From: Bugula neritina
Lineage: Eukaryota > Bryozoa > Gymnolaemata > Cheilostomatida > Bugulidae
DNA length: 60,000 nt
NCBI GenBank assembly: GCA_964035545.1
Contig: OZ037769.1
Coordinates: forward strand, 12,764,633 to 12,824,632
Reading direction: 5' to 3'
In this document: positions 1-15,522 of the stretch, one piece after another
How positions within the stretch are numbered: the first letter of the stretch is position 1
How the letters are laid out: the number at the start of each line of letters is the position of its first letter
Position numbers and translations under genes: made by a program
The notes under the pieces: generated by a model
Seen by the model: the letters and a program-made list of their open reading frames with translations, nothing else
What the model was told of the DNA's origin: nothing
The model's database searches: none

Positions 1-1158
1 TTTCATCTTCCCCCTCCACAACTCATAGCTCAAAGATTTTCCTACAACTCACTCTGCAGTGAATTGTAGCTTGAGAGAACTGAGGGATCATGCAGCTTCT
101 TACCAAAGGTTTGCCAAACTTGTTGACGCAAGCGAGCTGCTACCTGGCCATAACCACTGCCGACTTGCTAAAGTTGATATGGCATCTGTGCCGCACCAAG
201 AACAGCATTCTTAAGATGGCGTTGTCCTTGAGCTGGCTGACAATAAATGTCTCAGGGATAACTTCATCTCGGACTCGTTCAGCCTGTTCAATGATGCCAT
301 AAAAGGGAATACATGACTCATCTGCCAACATGCCATGCTCACCCGCGTACAGCTCTAGGCCTGCCTTGTCTCATGTGCTGAGTGTGTCAAACAGACGCCA
401 GATTAAGAGGCTTGTAGTGCACCCTGAATTCAACAGAAAGGTAGCAGCTTTACTCGCTATTTTTCCAGGAAAAAATAGCTGCTACCATAGGGTTGAATGC
501 TTTTGGCGTTGTTCATCTCTGAAAATAATACTCCTGAAGCTTTGAGTTTAAGCGAGGCCCAGAAGCTTACAAACAGACTATAAGTCTTGCTCCACCTCCT
601 CATGAGACAACTTTTCCTGCAACCCATCAAACTGGTTCCTGAGTGGCTAAGTTGGCATAACAAGCAAGTAGTTTGGTTTGCCAACTCTCTGTGGAGCTTG
701 CCATTCAGGAAGGGGTGCTTCGGATACCTGTGCGGCTGTGGATGGCTCCCCCATGGCTGGCAAATTTGACCACAGGCTGCAATAATTTACCTCTCTTTGT
801 GTGTTGTGGGGAAAGTCCTTGTAAACATTTCTATCGCCGGTATCTTGGCGAACTCTGCCAGTCAAGACTGCGCAAGACTCAGGCTTTAAACTCCGTGTCT
901 CTGCCTCAACCTGGTTAGAACTCACGTGGGGTTTATGTAGACTGTTAGCCTGGAAATAAACCTTGTCTTGCCTAAGTGCATCTTTGACTGTCGTGACTCC
1001 TGCCAGCAAGAACTGGTGGTGGAGCCGAGGTTGTTCAAAGACTGCACAAGTGCCTCAGAGGTATATCTCTCCCTGTTGGCTGTCAACAGTTTGCTGTATG
1101 TTATCTGCGTCAGCCACGTTACAGTAGCTTCATGTTTCTGCAAAAATATTTTAAGAAT
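1..1158 (-). mobile_element. Degenerate Ty3/gypsy-type LTR retrotransposon fragment (gag C-terminal part to protease)
   Basis: Minus-strand translation in shifting frames gives, from high to low coordinates: a gag-like polar stretch (about 1150-690), a Cys/His cluster resembling a broken CCHC knuckle (C-x2-C-x3-H-x7-C near 610-665), and then a retropepsin-like block around 390-450 reading FLLNSGCTTSLL. In active retroelement proteases this is a D-S/T-G motif, but here the catalytic Asp is Asn. An in-frame TGA follows about 15 codons later, and the frame then stays open to about 140. Frames change several times, so this is a relic and cannot be functional. The element runs off the left edge, so reverse transcriptase and integrase are not seen. 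The family assignment rests on the domain order gag-CCHC-protease. It could also be another gag-pol retroelement. Confidence 0.6.
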
Positions 1159-1159
1159 C

Positions 1160-1315
1160 ATACAATGTTGCATTCTTGCCTAAATGGTGTGATGACTACA
1201 CACGATATAACAGCTTTAATGTAATTTAGGTTTCATGTCAGTAGTATAATTTTAAATATTATATATAAATGTTTCACGCAAAAATTCCAACCAAATACTT
1301 TAGCTGGCTGATACC
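1160..1315 (-). pseudogene. Truncated third copy of the TRIM-like B-box1 exon border and its upstream intron
   Basis: The sequence from about 1160 to 1315 matches the region around the 5' end of the B-box1 exon in the TRIM-like gene at 2.7-6.6 kb (about 5883-6020) and, more weakly, the second gene (about 19131-19200). The match covers the acceptor (minus strand, around 1180), about 20 nt of exon, and the intron upstream. It stops abruptly where the retroelement relic begins. Only a scrap of exon remains, so no product is possible. It indicates that at least one more TRIM-like copy once lay to the left. Confidence 0.6.
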
Positions 1316-2100
1316 GAAGCCCAGCTATTTAATTATTTTTGATAAAAATAGCTTATTATCACAAAGAAAAACAATGCATTTATCACTTTTAATTGCTGAT
1401 AAAAATTAGCATATTTGTATTTAGTAGAAATAATTTGAAGCTAATAAATAGGAAATTTCTTTAAGACTCTGTAGAAGTGCATTATATTAAGTTTTGCTTA
1501 AAAATCTTCAATCCTAACTGCATGATATATCAGCTCACTTCAGCATATTTTTGGAACTAACTATTAACCATTTATATTAGACATAATATTATAATAAACT
1601 TTTTCTCTAATTAAATGCATATATTATGTAGTATATTACTAATTATTTTATCGCTATTTGTTTTTGGTAAAATATTAACTCTATCCCACATATATCTAAA
1701 CTCAGCATTAAATTTTCTATGCTACTATATCAGCTGCCTAAAAATGAAAAAAATACTTTTTAATTGCTTTTACAAGATTGTCAAACGGAATTTTTAGAAT
1801 TCAACATAATATATAGAAAGTTTTCATTTACGTTCAACTATATAAAAATGCTTTTAAATTGCTAGAAAGTAGGGCAGAATTATTAGGTTCATGCTGATCA
1901 AGTATGACAATAAAAATATAGAAATGTGTCATCAGTGTTTCAACTATCTTAATTGCTTTGCTTTACTTAAATTCAACAGCATTTTATGTTACAGAATCAT
2001 GAATATTTTCATAGCTTGGTGTTCTTGTTTTGTGTTCACAGTGACATATCTGCACATTAAAGAAATTTTAATCAATTAATTTCGAGACAGCCTAAGTTTT
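1316..2100. other. AT-rich stretch without recognisable gene
   Basis: Very AT-rich sequence with short random open frames only. I see no splice-bounded exon, no RNA gene and no clear repeat. Confidence 0.4.
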
Positions 2101-2727
2101 GTTTAGGCATCAAAAACAATGAATTTGAAGTTATTTAAATTGAAGATTTTATTAAACATAAGTTAGACATAATTATGCACACTATTTGTTATTAAACTTG
2201 TAGTTCTATACAAGGGCATAGATGTACTGTCTAGCATCATGTTCTATAATCAGGTCTATAATTACTATGTTTCTATAATTTAAATAGATTCGTACTGAAT
2301 GTATGTCATATGAATGAATTTGTATTGTGTTTTTCAATAAACCACCATGGCTTTGGTCTCATTTTATTAACAGCATCCCATGCATCCAATAAAAAATAGC
2401 ATAGAAAAATATTACAGAGTATAATAAAGTAATATTAATTATCAGTCAGAATGTGACACAAGTATATATATAATAAAATCATGCATTTTAAAGCAAGTAT
2501 CAATCTGTTTAATAACCCTCTTGTCAGTTCAAGAAAAAAACTACCAAATTTATTTGTCACTATTAAAAGAGTTTAGCAACTACAGTATAAGCTAAATGTT
2601 TATAAAAGTAAATTTAGACAAAAAATGAATTATATTAACAGCATATGGACTATAGAGTCAATCATGTAAAGTGCAACACTTTTTGCTTAAAATGGTTGTA
2701 ATTTCACTGGGACAGACTTGGAAAATA

Positions 2728-5700
2728 TCAAGGGTTATTTACTATCTTAATGTTCCCTGGAGAGTCATATTCACGAGGTGTCAAGTTAACATTTAGTCCA
2801 GCCAGTTGTCCTAAAACAAAATAAAATAAATTTTCTTACTAAAAAATTCTTAATTATTCTAAATTTATTGTTATAGTTGCTATTTGAATTTGTTTAGAGT
2901 CAATAAGTTAAATGCATGCAACACTTTTACAGTAGATAAACTTGGTCTTGCCTATTTGGAGTTGTCTGTACGTTGGAGAATATATTGGGACTTTAGCACT
3001 GGCAGCTGTTTTAATTCTGTTGACAGTTTTTGTGTATTGTTTTACCATCGTATCAATCTTGCTGTTGCAAACTTCAAGTACTGCTTTTACCACATTTGCC
3101 AAGCTAGATTTATCTCTATCTAGACGCTGTGCAAAATGGATGAGCTCATTGGTTACTGCAGCTTCATACTGGTTGGCATCTGTCATTAACTGCTGGGCCT
3201 GATCTTCGATAACCTTCGATAACTTTGATCTGAAACAATTAATTTACAAAGCACAGATCTAATTTTCATTTTAAATTTACAAAACAATGAAAACATTTTG
3301 GTAGTTTATAAAGATGTCAATGCACATAATTTTGAAATCGGATATAAATTATTGTATGAGTGGTAATTAATCTATGATACCAACAGCAAAATGTCATTCA
3401 GAAGAAAATTTTTGGTTACACTGTATAATATATATATATACACTGTCACAATTGTATGGTGTGTATATATTTAAAAAAATATATGTTTTTAATATTTTGG
3501 TAAGTTATTACCCTGACATCATGTACTATATTTCCTTTCGATACCAACGTCATTTTCGCAATAAATAAATGAAAAATTTATTAAAAAAGTTATTAAAAAA
3601 GTTATATAGAAACCTAAAAATTTTCAGAAAATGATCATTCAATTTCAAGCAAGCGTTGCAGGTTTTGATTAAACTATATTATTATAAATTGCTATCTTTA
3701 GCTGCATGTATAAGCTTAAGCTATAAGTTCTGTAGATGAAATAAGTTTTAAGAAATTGATACTAAAACTACTTGTAGATGGTTAAGCAATGAAACTCAGC
3801 TTGAGACACCAACAAACTTTATTCTGTTTATAAAAAGAATTTTACATTTAAAGGAGATTCTATAATACACTTAACTAGAGTAGATAATAATATATTGTTA
3901 AATTACAGCAAAACAATACAACAAAGCAGAACTACCTGTTGATTTTTTTGAGTTTCTATAGTCTTTCTCATTTCTCTACACTGCTCCTCAACTGTGTCCA
4001 TTATCAGACTGACTTTCTTTTCTTCTTTCTCTATGCAATCAACTTTTTCTGCAAGTTTTGTCATTAGGCCCCAAAGAGACCGTTTCAGATTTTCTTGCAT
4101 TACTTCTAAAGGCTGGTAATCATGACTTTTTACTGGCATTTCCATCTTTTGAGGGGATGGGATAGGAGCCCGCCCTGTAATTGTATTCAGTGCAAAAGAA
4201 TAAAACTTTTGCAAAATGGTGAAGATTTTATTCTGAAGCAAAACAAATTTTAATATGCAACAACAAAATCTGAATAGATACTAAAATTGGCAATAAGCAC
4301 ACTTGGCTACTTTTCACAATTAAGCATAAAATAATATAAAATATCCTATAAGCACTAAATATTTATTCAAATTAGTACAGAAGTGATAGCAAATATAATG
4401 CACTTATTAAGGGAAAATGTATTCTTTTCTTTCCAACCTTATTTAAAAGCAGTAGGATGTTAGAAAAACAATTGTAAAAGCACATATCAGCTGCATGCCT
4501 TTTGTGATATCATCAGGCAAACTCATGATTAAAAAAATTCTATAAAATTTCATTTGAATATGTATTTTGTCTTATTACTTTTTAAATGGTATATTCACTG
4601 CAAACAAACAGCCTAGTTAACTATACCAAAGCTGTCCCCAGTAGGCGTCTTTTATACAAGTATTGTATTATTAGTGCTTACCAGTGTTGCATATGCTAGA
4701 AGAGGTGTGCTTATTAGCAATTTCCTTATATACCAGTGGTGTAACTCAGAGGGGCATGCTTACCAGCAGCGTAGTTATCAGGAGTGTAGCTAGCAGGGGC
4801 GTGCTTACCATGGCACTGTGCTTACCAGTAATATAGTTAGAAGATGCCCAGTGGCTATAGGAAAGGTGTACATAGCAGGGGTGTGGTTTGGAGGGGTGTA
4901 CCTAGCAGGGGTGTACCTAACATGGGTGTATCTAGCAAAGGTGTGGCGAGGAGGGGTGTACTTACCAAGGGTGTACCTAGAAGGGGTGTACCTAGCAGGG
5001 GTGTTCTGAGGGGCGGCAGACTCACAAGTTGGATTCTTCTGATGACAATGTACACAGTTATACTGAAAGCAGACCTTGCAAATCATGTTGATGACTTGCT
5101 GCTGATGACTCTCACAGGTAAGAGTTCTGCTGAGTTCTGCTCTATTTGACTCACACATGCTCACATCTACCACGGTGTGAGACATGCCGAAATAACCATT
5201 GTGATGCTGCAGAAAGTAGAACATATGTCACATGGTATTTCATTCTTGAAAAAATCCATGGGTGTCATGCAGTAAAGCAACTTGAACTGTGTAATCAATA
5301 TTTTGCAGCACAATTGTTATTGCGTAAACAAATTAAAACAAAGCAGCATTGTTTGTGTATTTTTATACTTCTGCAATACCTAATGTCTAAATGCACCTAT
5401 ACACATGTATATACAATAGCTAAAAATATATTCAGTAGAATCACCTAATAATATGACAATAGCAATGGTTGCAAATATCTATAACGCATGCGAAGATTTT
5501 GGGGAACAATGATCGAATCAACTTGAACTGTACAATCAACGTTTTAACATAAATCCTATTGTATAAACATTGCATTTTGGTAATGATCAATCTTCATAGC
5601 ACTTTTATAATAGAAGAAGTAGTTTAAAATATTTAGTGAACCCAGCCTAATGATATGACAATAGCATTGGTCGCAAATATCTAAAACATAACAAGTTAGA

Positions 5701-6587
5701 CAAACTACTGAAAGGATATGTAAAGAGCATATGACAACCTCCATGTGTTGAGGGCAAATCTTGTCACAGCAGTCAACACAATAGCTAACTGCAGCATTTG
5801 GAATTTCACATCTATCACAGTTTGGCTTGGATGTCTTGTCGGGTAACTCCTTTTGGGCTGGAGCTGGTAGATCATTGAATTGTACAATGTTGCATTCTTG
5901 CCTAAATGATGTGATGACTACACATAATATAGCAGCATAGCTTTATAGGTTTCATGTCAGTAGCATAATTTAAAATATATATGAATATTTTACAGCAAAA
6001 ATTCCAACCAAATAATTTTGCTTGTAACATGCAACTGCTATTATTTACCAAAAATATTTACAGAGTCTCTCACGTAGTGCTGAAATTACCCAGTAGTCTT
6101 GGGTTCGAATCCAAGTGGAAGCAAAAGTAATATAACTTACAGCGCACTTTATATGAGTAAGTGTTTATCAAAAATCTGTTGCAAATGTTTACAGTCCCAA
6201 GAGCTTTGTATATCACAAGTTATAAAAAGCATAAGCATACCACTATGTATACTAACTTTTAGTTCAATTTTCACTAGATTTAATTCAAATGAAATCTCAC
6301 TCATATTATAGCATTAGTATATCAATTATTATCAAAACGACTATAGCAACATTTATATTGTATTTATTTACATTAATAAACCTTCGCTAAGTTTTGAGTT
6401 TTGAGTATTGAATGAAAGTTTACTTGCATGTAGCACAGACATGAATGTCAACATTCATTCTTTGAGAGCTCTGAAAGTTTTCCTGCAGACAAGCTAAACA
6501 GAAGGAATGCCCACAAGGTAACTGCTTTGGATTTACCATGTTCACCAGTTGCTGAAGGCAGTATGCACAGGAAACTTCTTCTGCCAT
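2728..6587 (-). CDS. TRIM-like RING/B-box/B-box/coiled-coil protein, copy 1 (probably broken by a 10-bp duplication)
   Basis: Six exons on the minus strand: 6587-6424, 5901-5739, 5206-4966, 4174-3936, 3229-2952 and 2810-2728. Exon 1 starts MAEEVSCAYC and holds a RING finger (CAYC...PCGHSFCLAC...CATC). Exon 2 plus the start of exon 3 form B-box1 (CDRC...YCVDCCDKICPQH, with the remaining His residues supplied across the splice). Exon 3 also holds B-box2 (CESH...CKVC...CVHC). Exons 4 and 5 are heptad-like helices. This is the RBCC order of TRIM E3 ubiquitin ligases. No SPRY or NHL domain follows. Exon lengths sum to 1,168 nt. A tandem 10-bp duplication (3204-3213 and 3214-3223) in exon 5 breaks the frame, and without it the total would be 1,158 nt (385 aa). 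The exon 5 donor is GC, not GT. It is likely a young pseudogene or a truncated product. It is paralogous to the gene at 15.5-19.9 kb. Confidence 0.75.
4735..5010. repeat. 15-bp minisatellite inside TRIM copy 1 (exon 3 and following intron)
   Basis: Degenerate tandem repeats of about 15 bp (plus strand approximately GGGTGTACCTAGCAG). Because the unit is five codons long, several frames stay open. In the gene frame it reads as repeated ARYTP-like pentapeptides. The exon 3 donor with correct phase (TTG|GTAAGTAC, exon end 4966) lies inside the array, so about two units are exonic and the rest intronic. Confidence 0.8.
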
Positions 6588-6629
6588 TATTTTCACTCTG
6601 TTTAACTGTGCACTCTGTAGTATCTCTCA

Positions 6630-8850
6630 AAACCTGTTAGTAAGATATTACAGAGAACTAAAACTAAAACTAAAAAATTAAAATTTTTGTTAATCTTTAA
6701 TAAATCAAATTTCAGCTCACAAAATAGTTAAAACAGTTTATATTAGATGAAAAATTTCACACAGGGCGTTGCAAAAAGCTATATTTGCCAAAAAAACTTA
6801 CAGGTGAAAAATTGGCCCTATCTTAGTGAGTAAAATGTTTATGCCTTAATTAACTTTAATGAACAAGAATAACAGCTACATGAGACCAACTTTCATGATG
6901 CTAGTCTTTAGACTGGCACAAAAGTTTTCAAAACCTATGCTCAAAAACGCTCTTTTTGATTCAGCTAGCCCCACCCTTCCCTACCCAATTCCATATATCA
7001 TACAAACTACAGTAGAAGGGTCCTCAGCCTAAACCCTCCCACCCTGTCATCACAATAGCAACACTGCACTTGAACCTAGGAAAACTCAAATGTGCCAAAT
7101 AGCTCATTGCATGATAACAATTATATGCGATATTAATAAACTTCTTGCTACATATTATATAATTTATTCAAAAATGGAGTTTATTATAGGTACTGCAGTG
7201 TACCACTGTTGTACTCACCAGTCGTCTGTCTTGCTAACTGACTATATAAACCAGTATGCTATGTATGGCTATATACCAGTATACCAGTTATAGTTACCAG
7301 CCGAATGTTCCGTTATCTCACTAACCAGCTCAATATGCTATCAATTGTAAAGTAGCCTGCGTGTTGAGATGGAGTCCTTTTGGAAATTTTGAAATTTAGC
7401 AGTGACTACTTGCACCTTTCTTTTTTAACAAGTAGCATGCGAGCAAATGCTTTGAATTACCCTATTTGTTTCATGGCCAATGAGGCAGGAAAAATCAATT
7501 AAGTCGCTGCAAAACAATACAACCAGCTGCAAAATATCATCCATATTGTGATAAAGGTTTGCTTGTTTTTGCCATACCTCTCATCTGTTGCTATGCGATG
7601 AAGTGCTTAATGCTCTTCTGTTGAATGCCACTGGTGGACCATATATGTCCCTTCAAGCAACACTATATCCACAGATCCAGTGCAACGGATCAACGGATTA
7701 TACATGGTCTTTTATCTATATAAACAATAGCCCTTACTTTAAACTTCTAGTTTTTAACCAAATAATCTGAAAGCTTGTGTAATTAATGTTTATGGTGCAG
7801 CTTGGTGATTTTTAGATAATTATAGCCGTTAAATCTGATTAAATAAATAGCTACCAAGCCAGCTATTTGCGTTTTAATCTACTCGCAAATGCAACGAACT
7901 GCTATCAAATTATATGGAGCCAGTTTATTGTATTCAGATTATATTTAGAAGAACATTTAAATAAACAGAAATGTTGAAGTCACAATATTTTAAATTATAT
8001 TATCAATTTGTTTTATCATTTTGATTTTTCAATTTTTAAATGGCTGTTTTGAGAGGCCTAATTAAAATGACTGATTTTAGGTGGAATTGCGGTTTCCTGT
8101 CACTTTAAAAAGCTTTTTGTAATAGGAAATATTCTTAAAAATATAATACCCAATTTATTCGAGGCCAAAATCTATTGTAACTTTTTAATAACAAAATAAA
8201 AACTTATGCAAAAGTTGACGGCAAATTTCGCGATAAACTCAAACGAGCCATAAAATTACATAACTTTAAAGTTGATCACGTAAGGGTTAAGACTTGTCTT
8301 ATATGTATTGATGAGCACTGCTGGTCATTAATTTGGGATTTTGTATGACAATTTTTTAGTTCCTGGATAGCTTTTTTGTGTTTATTTGCAGTAGTTTTGG
8401 TTTTATTTATAGGATCTGCCAGATAAACCAATTTTTTGGAAGACCAAACAATATCAATACAGTTTGGTCTTCCATAAAACTAGCCAATAGATGCACTTTC
8501 CATTCAATTCTCGGACTTTTATATACTTCATATACCAAATTGCTCTTTGATAGAATGAGGTCGTCTCGTACTCAGATCATATCACTGTATTTTTTTCCAG
8601 CTTATCTTACTGTTGCTCATAAGGCACATTAGGCTGGTGTGAACAAATAGATCTGATTCTGCACTATCGAGACTGCTCAAGACCTACTCGAAGGCTGTAA
8701 ATTATTCAGATTGTGTGAAACTTAAGACCATTCTCTACATATGCTGATGCTAAATTTTGGTGGTGCATGGATACCTTTTATATTTATATGTCTACACTAC
8801 TACAAAAATAATAAATAATAATTTTTAGATTTCTGAAAACTATGTTTTAT
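6630..8850. other. Upstream flank of TRIM copy 1, homologous to 19.9-21.06 kb
   Basis: I see no exon here. Several blocks (for example about 7010-7350 and 8290-8700) align with the flank of the second TRIM copy (about 19970-20240 and 20540-20900). The segmental duplication therefore extends more than 2 kb upstream of the RING exon. The copy here is longer because of insertions. Confidence 0.55.
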
Positions 8851-8851
8851 T

Positions 8852-8952
8852 ATAAATGAGATGGAATAATTTTAGAGCATCCAATGCTTTAGATTAAAAT
8901 ATAAGGATAATTTATAACATTTGATGCTCTAAAATTATTCCATTTCATTTAT
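8852..8952. mobile_element. 101-bp fold-back (MITE-like) element
   Basis: A 30-bp arm at 8852-8881 is repeated inverted at 8923-8952 with one mismatch. A 41-bp AT-rich spacer separates the arms. The homologous place near the second TRIM copy (about 21046-21075) shows a diverged left arm but no right arm. The element may be a small non-autonomous transposon or a local inverted duplication. No coding capacity. Confidence 0.6.
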
Positions 8953-8964
8953 ATATATGTGCGT

Positions 8965-9333
<369 letters not shown>

Positions 9334-9863
9334 TGTAAAGAAGACAAGACAAACAAACTTAAACCAAGCAACTTTAGGAGCTTTGCTTCATTTAATTATT
9401 TATTTATAGCAAGTTATAGTTTCAGTTATAAACAGTGACTGTAAAATTTCACAATGGTGAGATCTATACTAGGCTGTAAACCCAATGCATTAGAAATTTT
9501 TAAATTTGATAATCTTATTTAATTTCAGGAATTAAACTTAGTTTGTAGCACTATTAAATGGAATAGACTGTTGAATTTAAACAGAATCCATAATATTTTT
9601 TAACTTATAAAAAATCCAAAGTTATTGGTTGAATTTACTAGTATAGCTTACAAAATTGTACTTCTCTTAAAACCTATGCTCTGCAAGCATTCAGAGCATA
9701 GCATAGATAAAAAAATATTTACAGAAGATATGATGTCATTGTGAACAAACATCTTGTATGATAACCTTACTATCACATGCACAGCATATATATATTGCTT
9801 CCTCTCTTAGTCTTTCTATAAGTTTGTTGGTTAATATAATACCTGTGAAATCACAGCATCGCA

Positions 9864-13809
<3,946 letters not shown>

Positions 13810-14119
13810 TTACTGATGTTGTGTAATTGAACTTATATATGTCATTATGACCTAGATAATATCCATTATACAATGATCCTAATCTGTCATTTAAAACAAG
13901 TCATAATTGGTTTTTAATTTGATTTCAACCAAATATGCTTCAGATTGTTGGTGTTGAAAAAATATCCTTCAAAATCATTTTTTGAAGAAATATTTTGAAG
14001 AATTATCTGTCAACTAATTTGAGGAAATAAAAAATGATTGTTAAAATGTCAAATTAAATTTGACTGTTGGATATTCCTAACATTGCATTAATATATGTGG
14101 TGGTGACCATGCACTTGCA

Positions 14120-14290
14120 AAATAACAATATATAATATAAAGTTTCTACCAACACGTTTTCCTCCCTCTCATTCAGCTGTGAAGATTTCTTGTATCGATT
14201 TATCCTTCTGATCCAGTCACTCCACACCTCTCTAGCTCTACTAAATTTCAAGCCACTTGGTGGGTGTATACCTGTAGCTCCAGCAGCCAT
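14120..14290 (-). mobile_element. Gag-like retroelement fragment
   Basis: The minus frame from a Met codon at 14290 reads MAAGATGIHPPSGL..., then a W-x2-W-x2-R-I-N-R-Y block and a segment ending VLVETLYY. This is like the N-terminus of Ty3/gypsy gag proteins of invertebrates, which open with a short G/P-rich lead and then carry a W-x2-W-x3-F/I motif and a hydrophobic LL-Y helix. Nothing downstream continues gag or pol, so this is an isolated scrap. The assignment is by pattern only. It might instead be an orphan host exon. Confidence 0.4.
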
Positions 14291-14899
14291 TTTACTATTT
14301 CTTATTTCAGAATGACACCATGTATGCTTATACAAAAAGATCTTCATCTGATAGCTCTAATACTTTATTATTTGCAGAATTAATGCAAGAAATTTACTAA
14401 TTTACAATGTTATGCATCCAAAGAGCATGTTAAGAAGATGAATCTTTTGAATTTTTCTATATTTAATAGATGTTTCTAATGCTGACAATAAATAAAATGT
14501 ACAAGTTCTCTCCTGGACAAGCTAAGATATTGTTAGATGCCTTACTTGCAGTTAAAATAATAGAGTATTAGAACATATCCGCTAAAGCTCTTCTTATATA
14601 AACCTATATACTGTACTATAAATATTCCTAAATTTAAAACCTGGTATAAAAATGAACACATGCTGTTTATGATAGCTAACATAAGTCAACTGAAGTTCAA
14701 CAATGTGTTTTGCACCATGACTCCAAATACTGCCTTCATATGTATGAACAAATACAAAATCAACTGCACGTATAATAATAAGTCAAACATGCAAAATATG
14801 TTCTATGAAAGCATTTTTTATTATGAAATTATTAAATTTTCAAGACGTGCATTATAGACATACAATGTTGGCTATAAGCATTATTATCTAAATAAACTC

Positions 14900-15522
14900 T
14901 TAATACTCATACTTCAAATTTTTTCCTTGAAGATGCTTTCAAAATGGCAGTCAAGTTAAAATCTTCAAAGAAAAAATTTCTATTTGTGCTTTTAATAACT
15001 TTTTTATGTTAAAATAATATACTTTAAGCTTTACAAACATAATTGTGGCAACCAATGATATGTTATAGTGGTTATAGAGTATATACTGATTGCAACTAAC
15101 GGTGCAGAACAGGTGGTCATGTTATATAACATAATAATTATATAGACTATCAATCATTAAACTTGTATTTCTACATTAAGGGCATAAACTAAAATATCTA
15201 TATTATAGGGTCATGTTCTATAGCCAGATTTATATAGTAAAGTTATTATATATAATCGGCTAAAAAGTGAAACAATCAAGTAACAATACAATCATGCATG
15301 TTGAAGCAAATAGGAAATTGCTTATTTTTAGTTCAGCACATGCAGCTAAGCTTATAAGTTTAGCCTAGTGATCTGCTTTGCTTGTCAGTTGAAAAGAAAA
15401 GCATCAAGTTGATTAGTCATAACCATAAGAAAACTTTAAGCAAATAAACTAAATATTAAATGCAAATTTAAATACAAAATGGATATTAACAGCATATTGA
15501 AGATATAATCAGTCATTCAAAA
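14900..15522. other. 3' flank of TRIM copy 2, homologous to about 2100-2727
   Basis: Blocks such as 15140-15240 align with 2170-2270 (the same order of TTAAACTTGTA, AAGGGCATA and CATGTTCTATA words). This shows that the duplication also covers the region 3' of the TRIM gene. No separate gene is seen. Confidence 0.5.

Noticed and set aside
4805-5055. Pentapeptide-repeat proteins in all three frames over the 15-bp minisatellite
   Set aside because: The unit is a multiple of three, so every frame stays open. Only the first units belong to TRIM exon 3 by phase.
5030-5060. CTGATGA words as further hammerhead cores (also near 32285, 34505, 10310 and 51490)
   Set aside because: None has the matching stem II, GAA and stem I partners. 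Most lie in coding exons.
5705-5887. 60-codon minus frame starting MYNSMIYQLQ (and the matching frame at 18948-19178)
   Set aside because: It is the wrong frame of the B-box1 exon. The zinc-binding residues appear only in the frame fixed by splicing.
6098-6115. Possible tRNA (CTTGGGTTCGAATCCAAG is a perfect T-arm)
   Set aside because: No A box, D arm, anticodon arm or acceptor pairing found upstream. At most a tRNA 3' fragment inside TRIM copy 1 intron 1.
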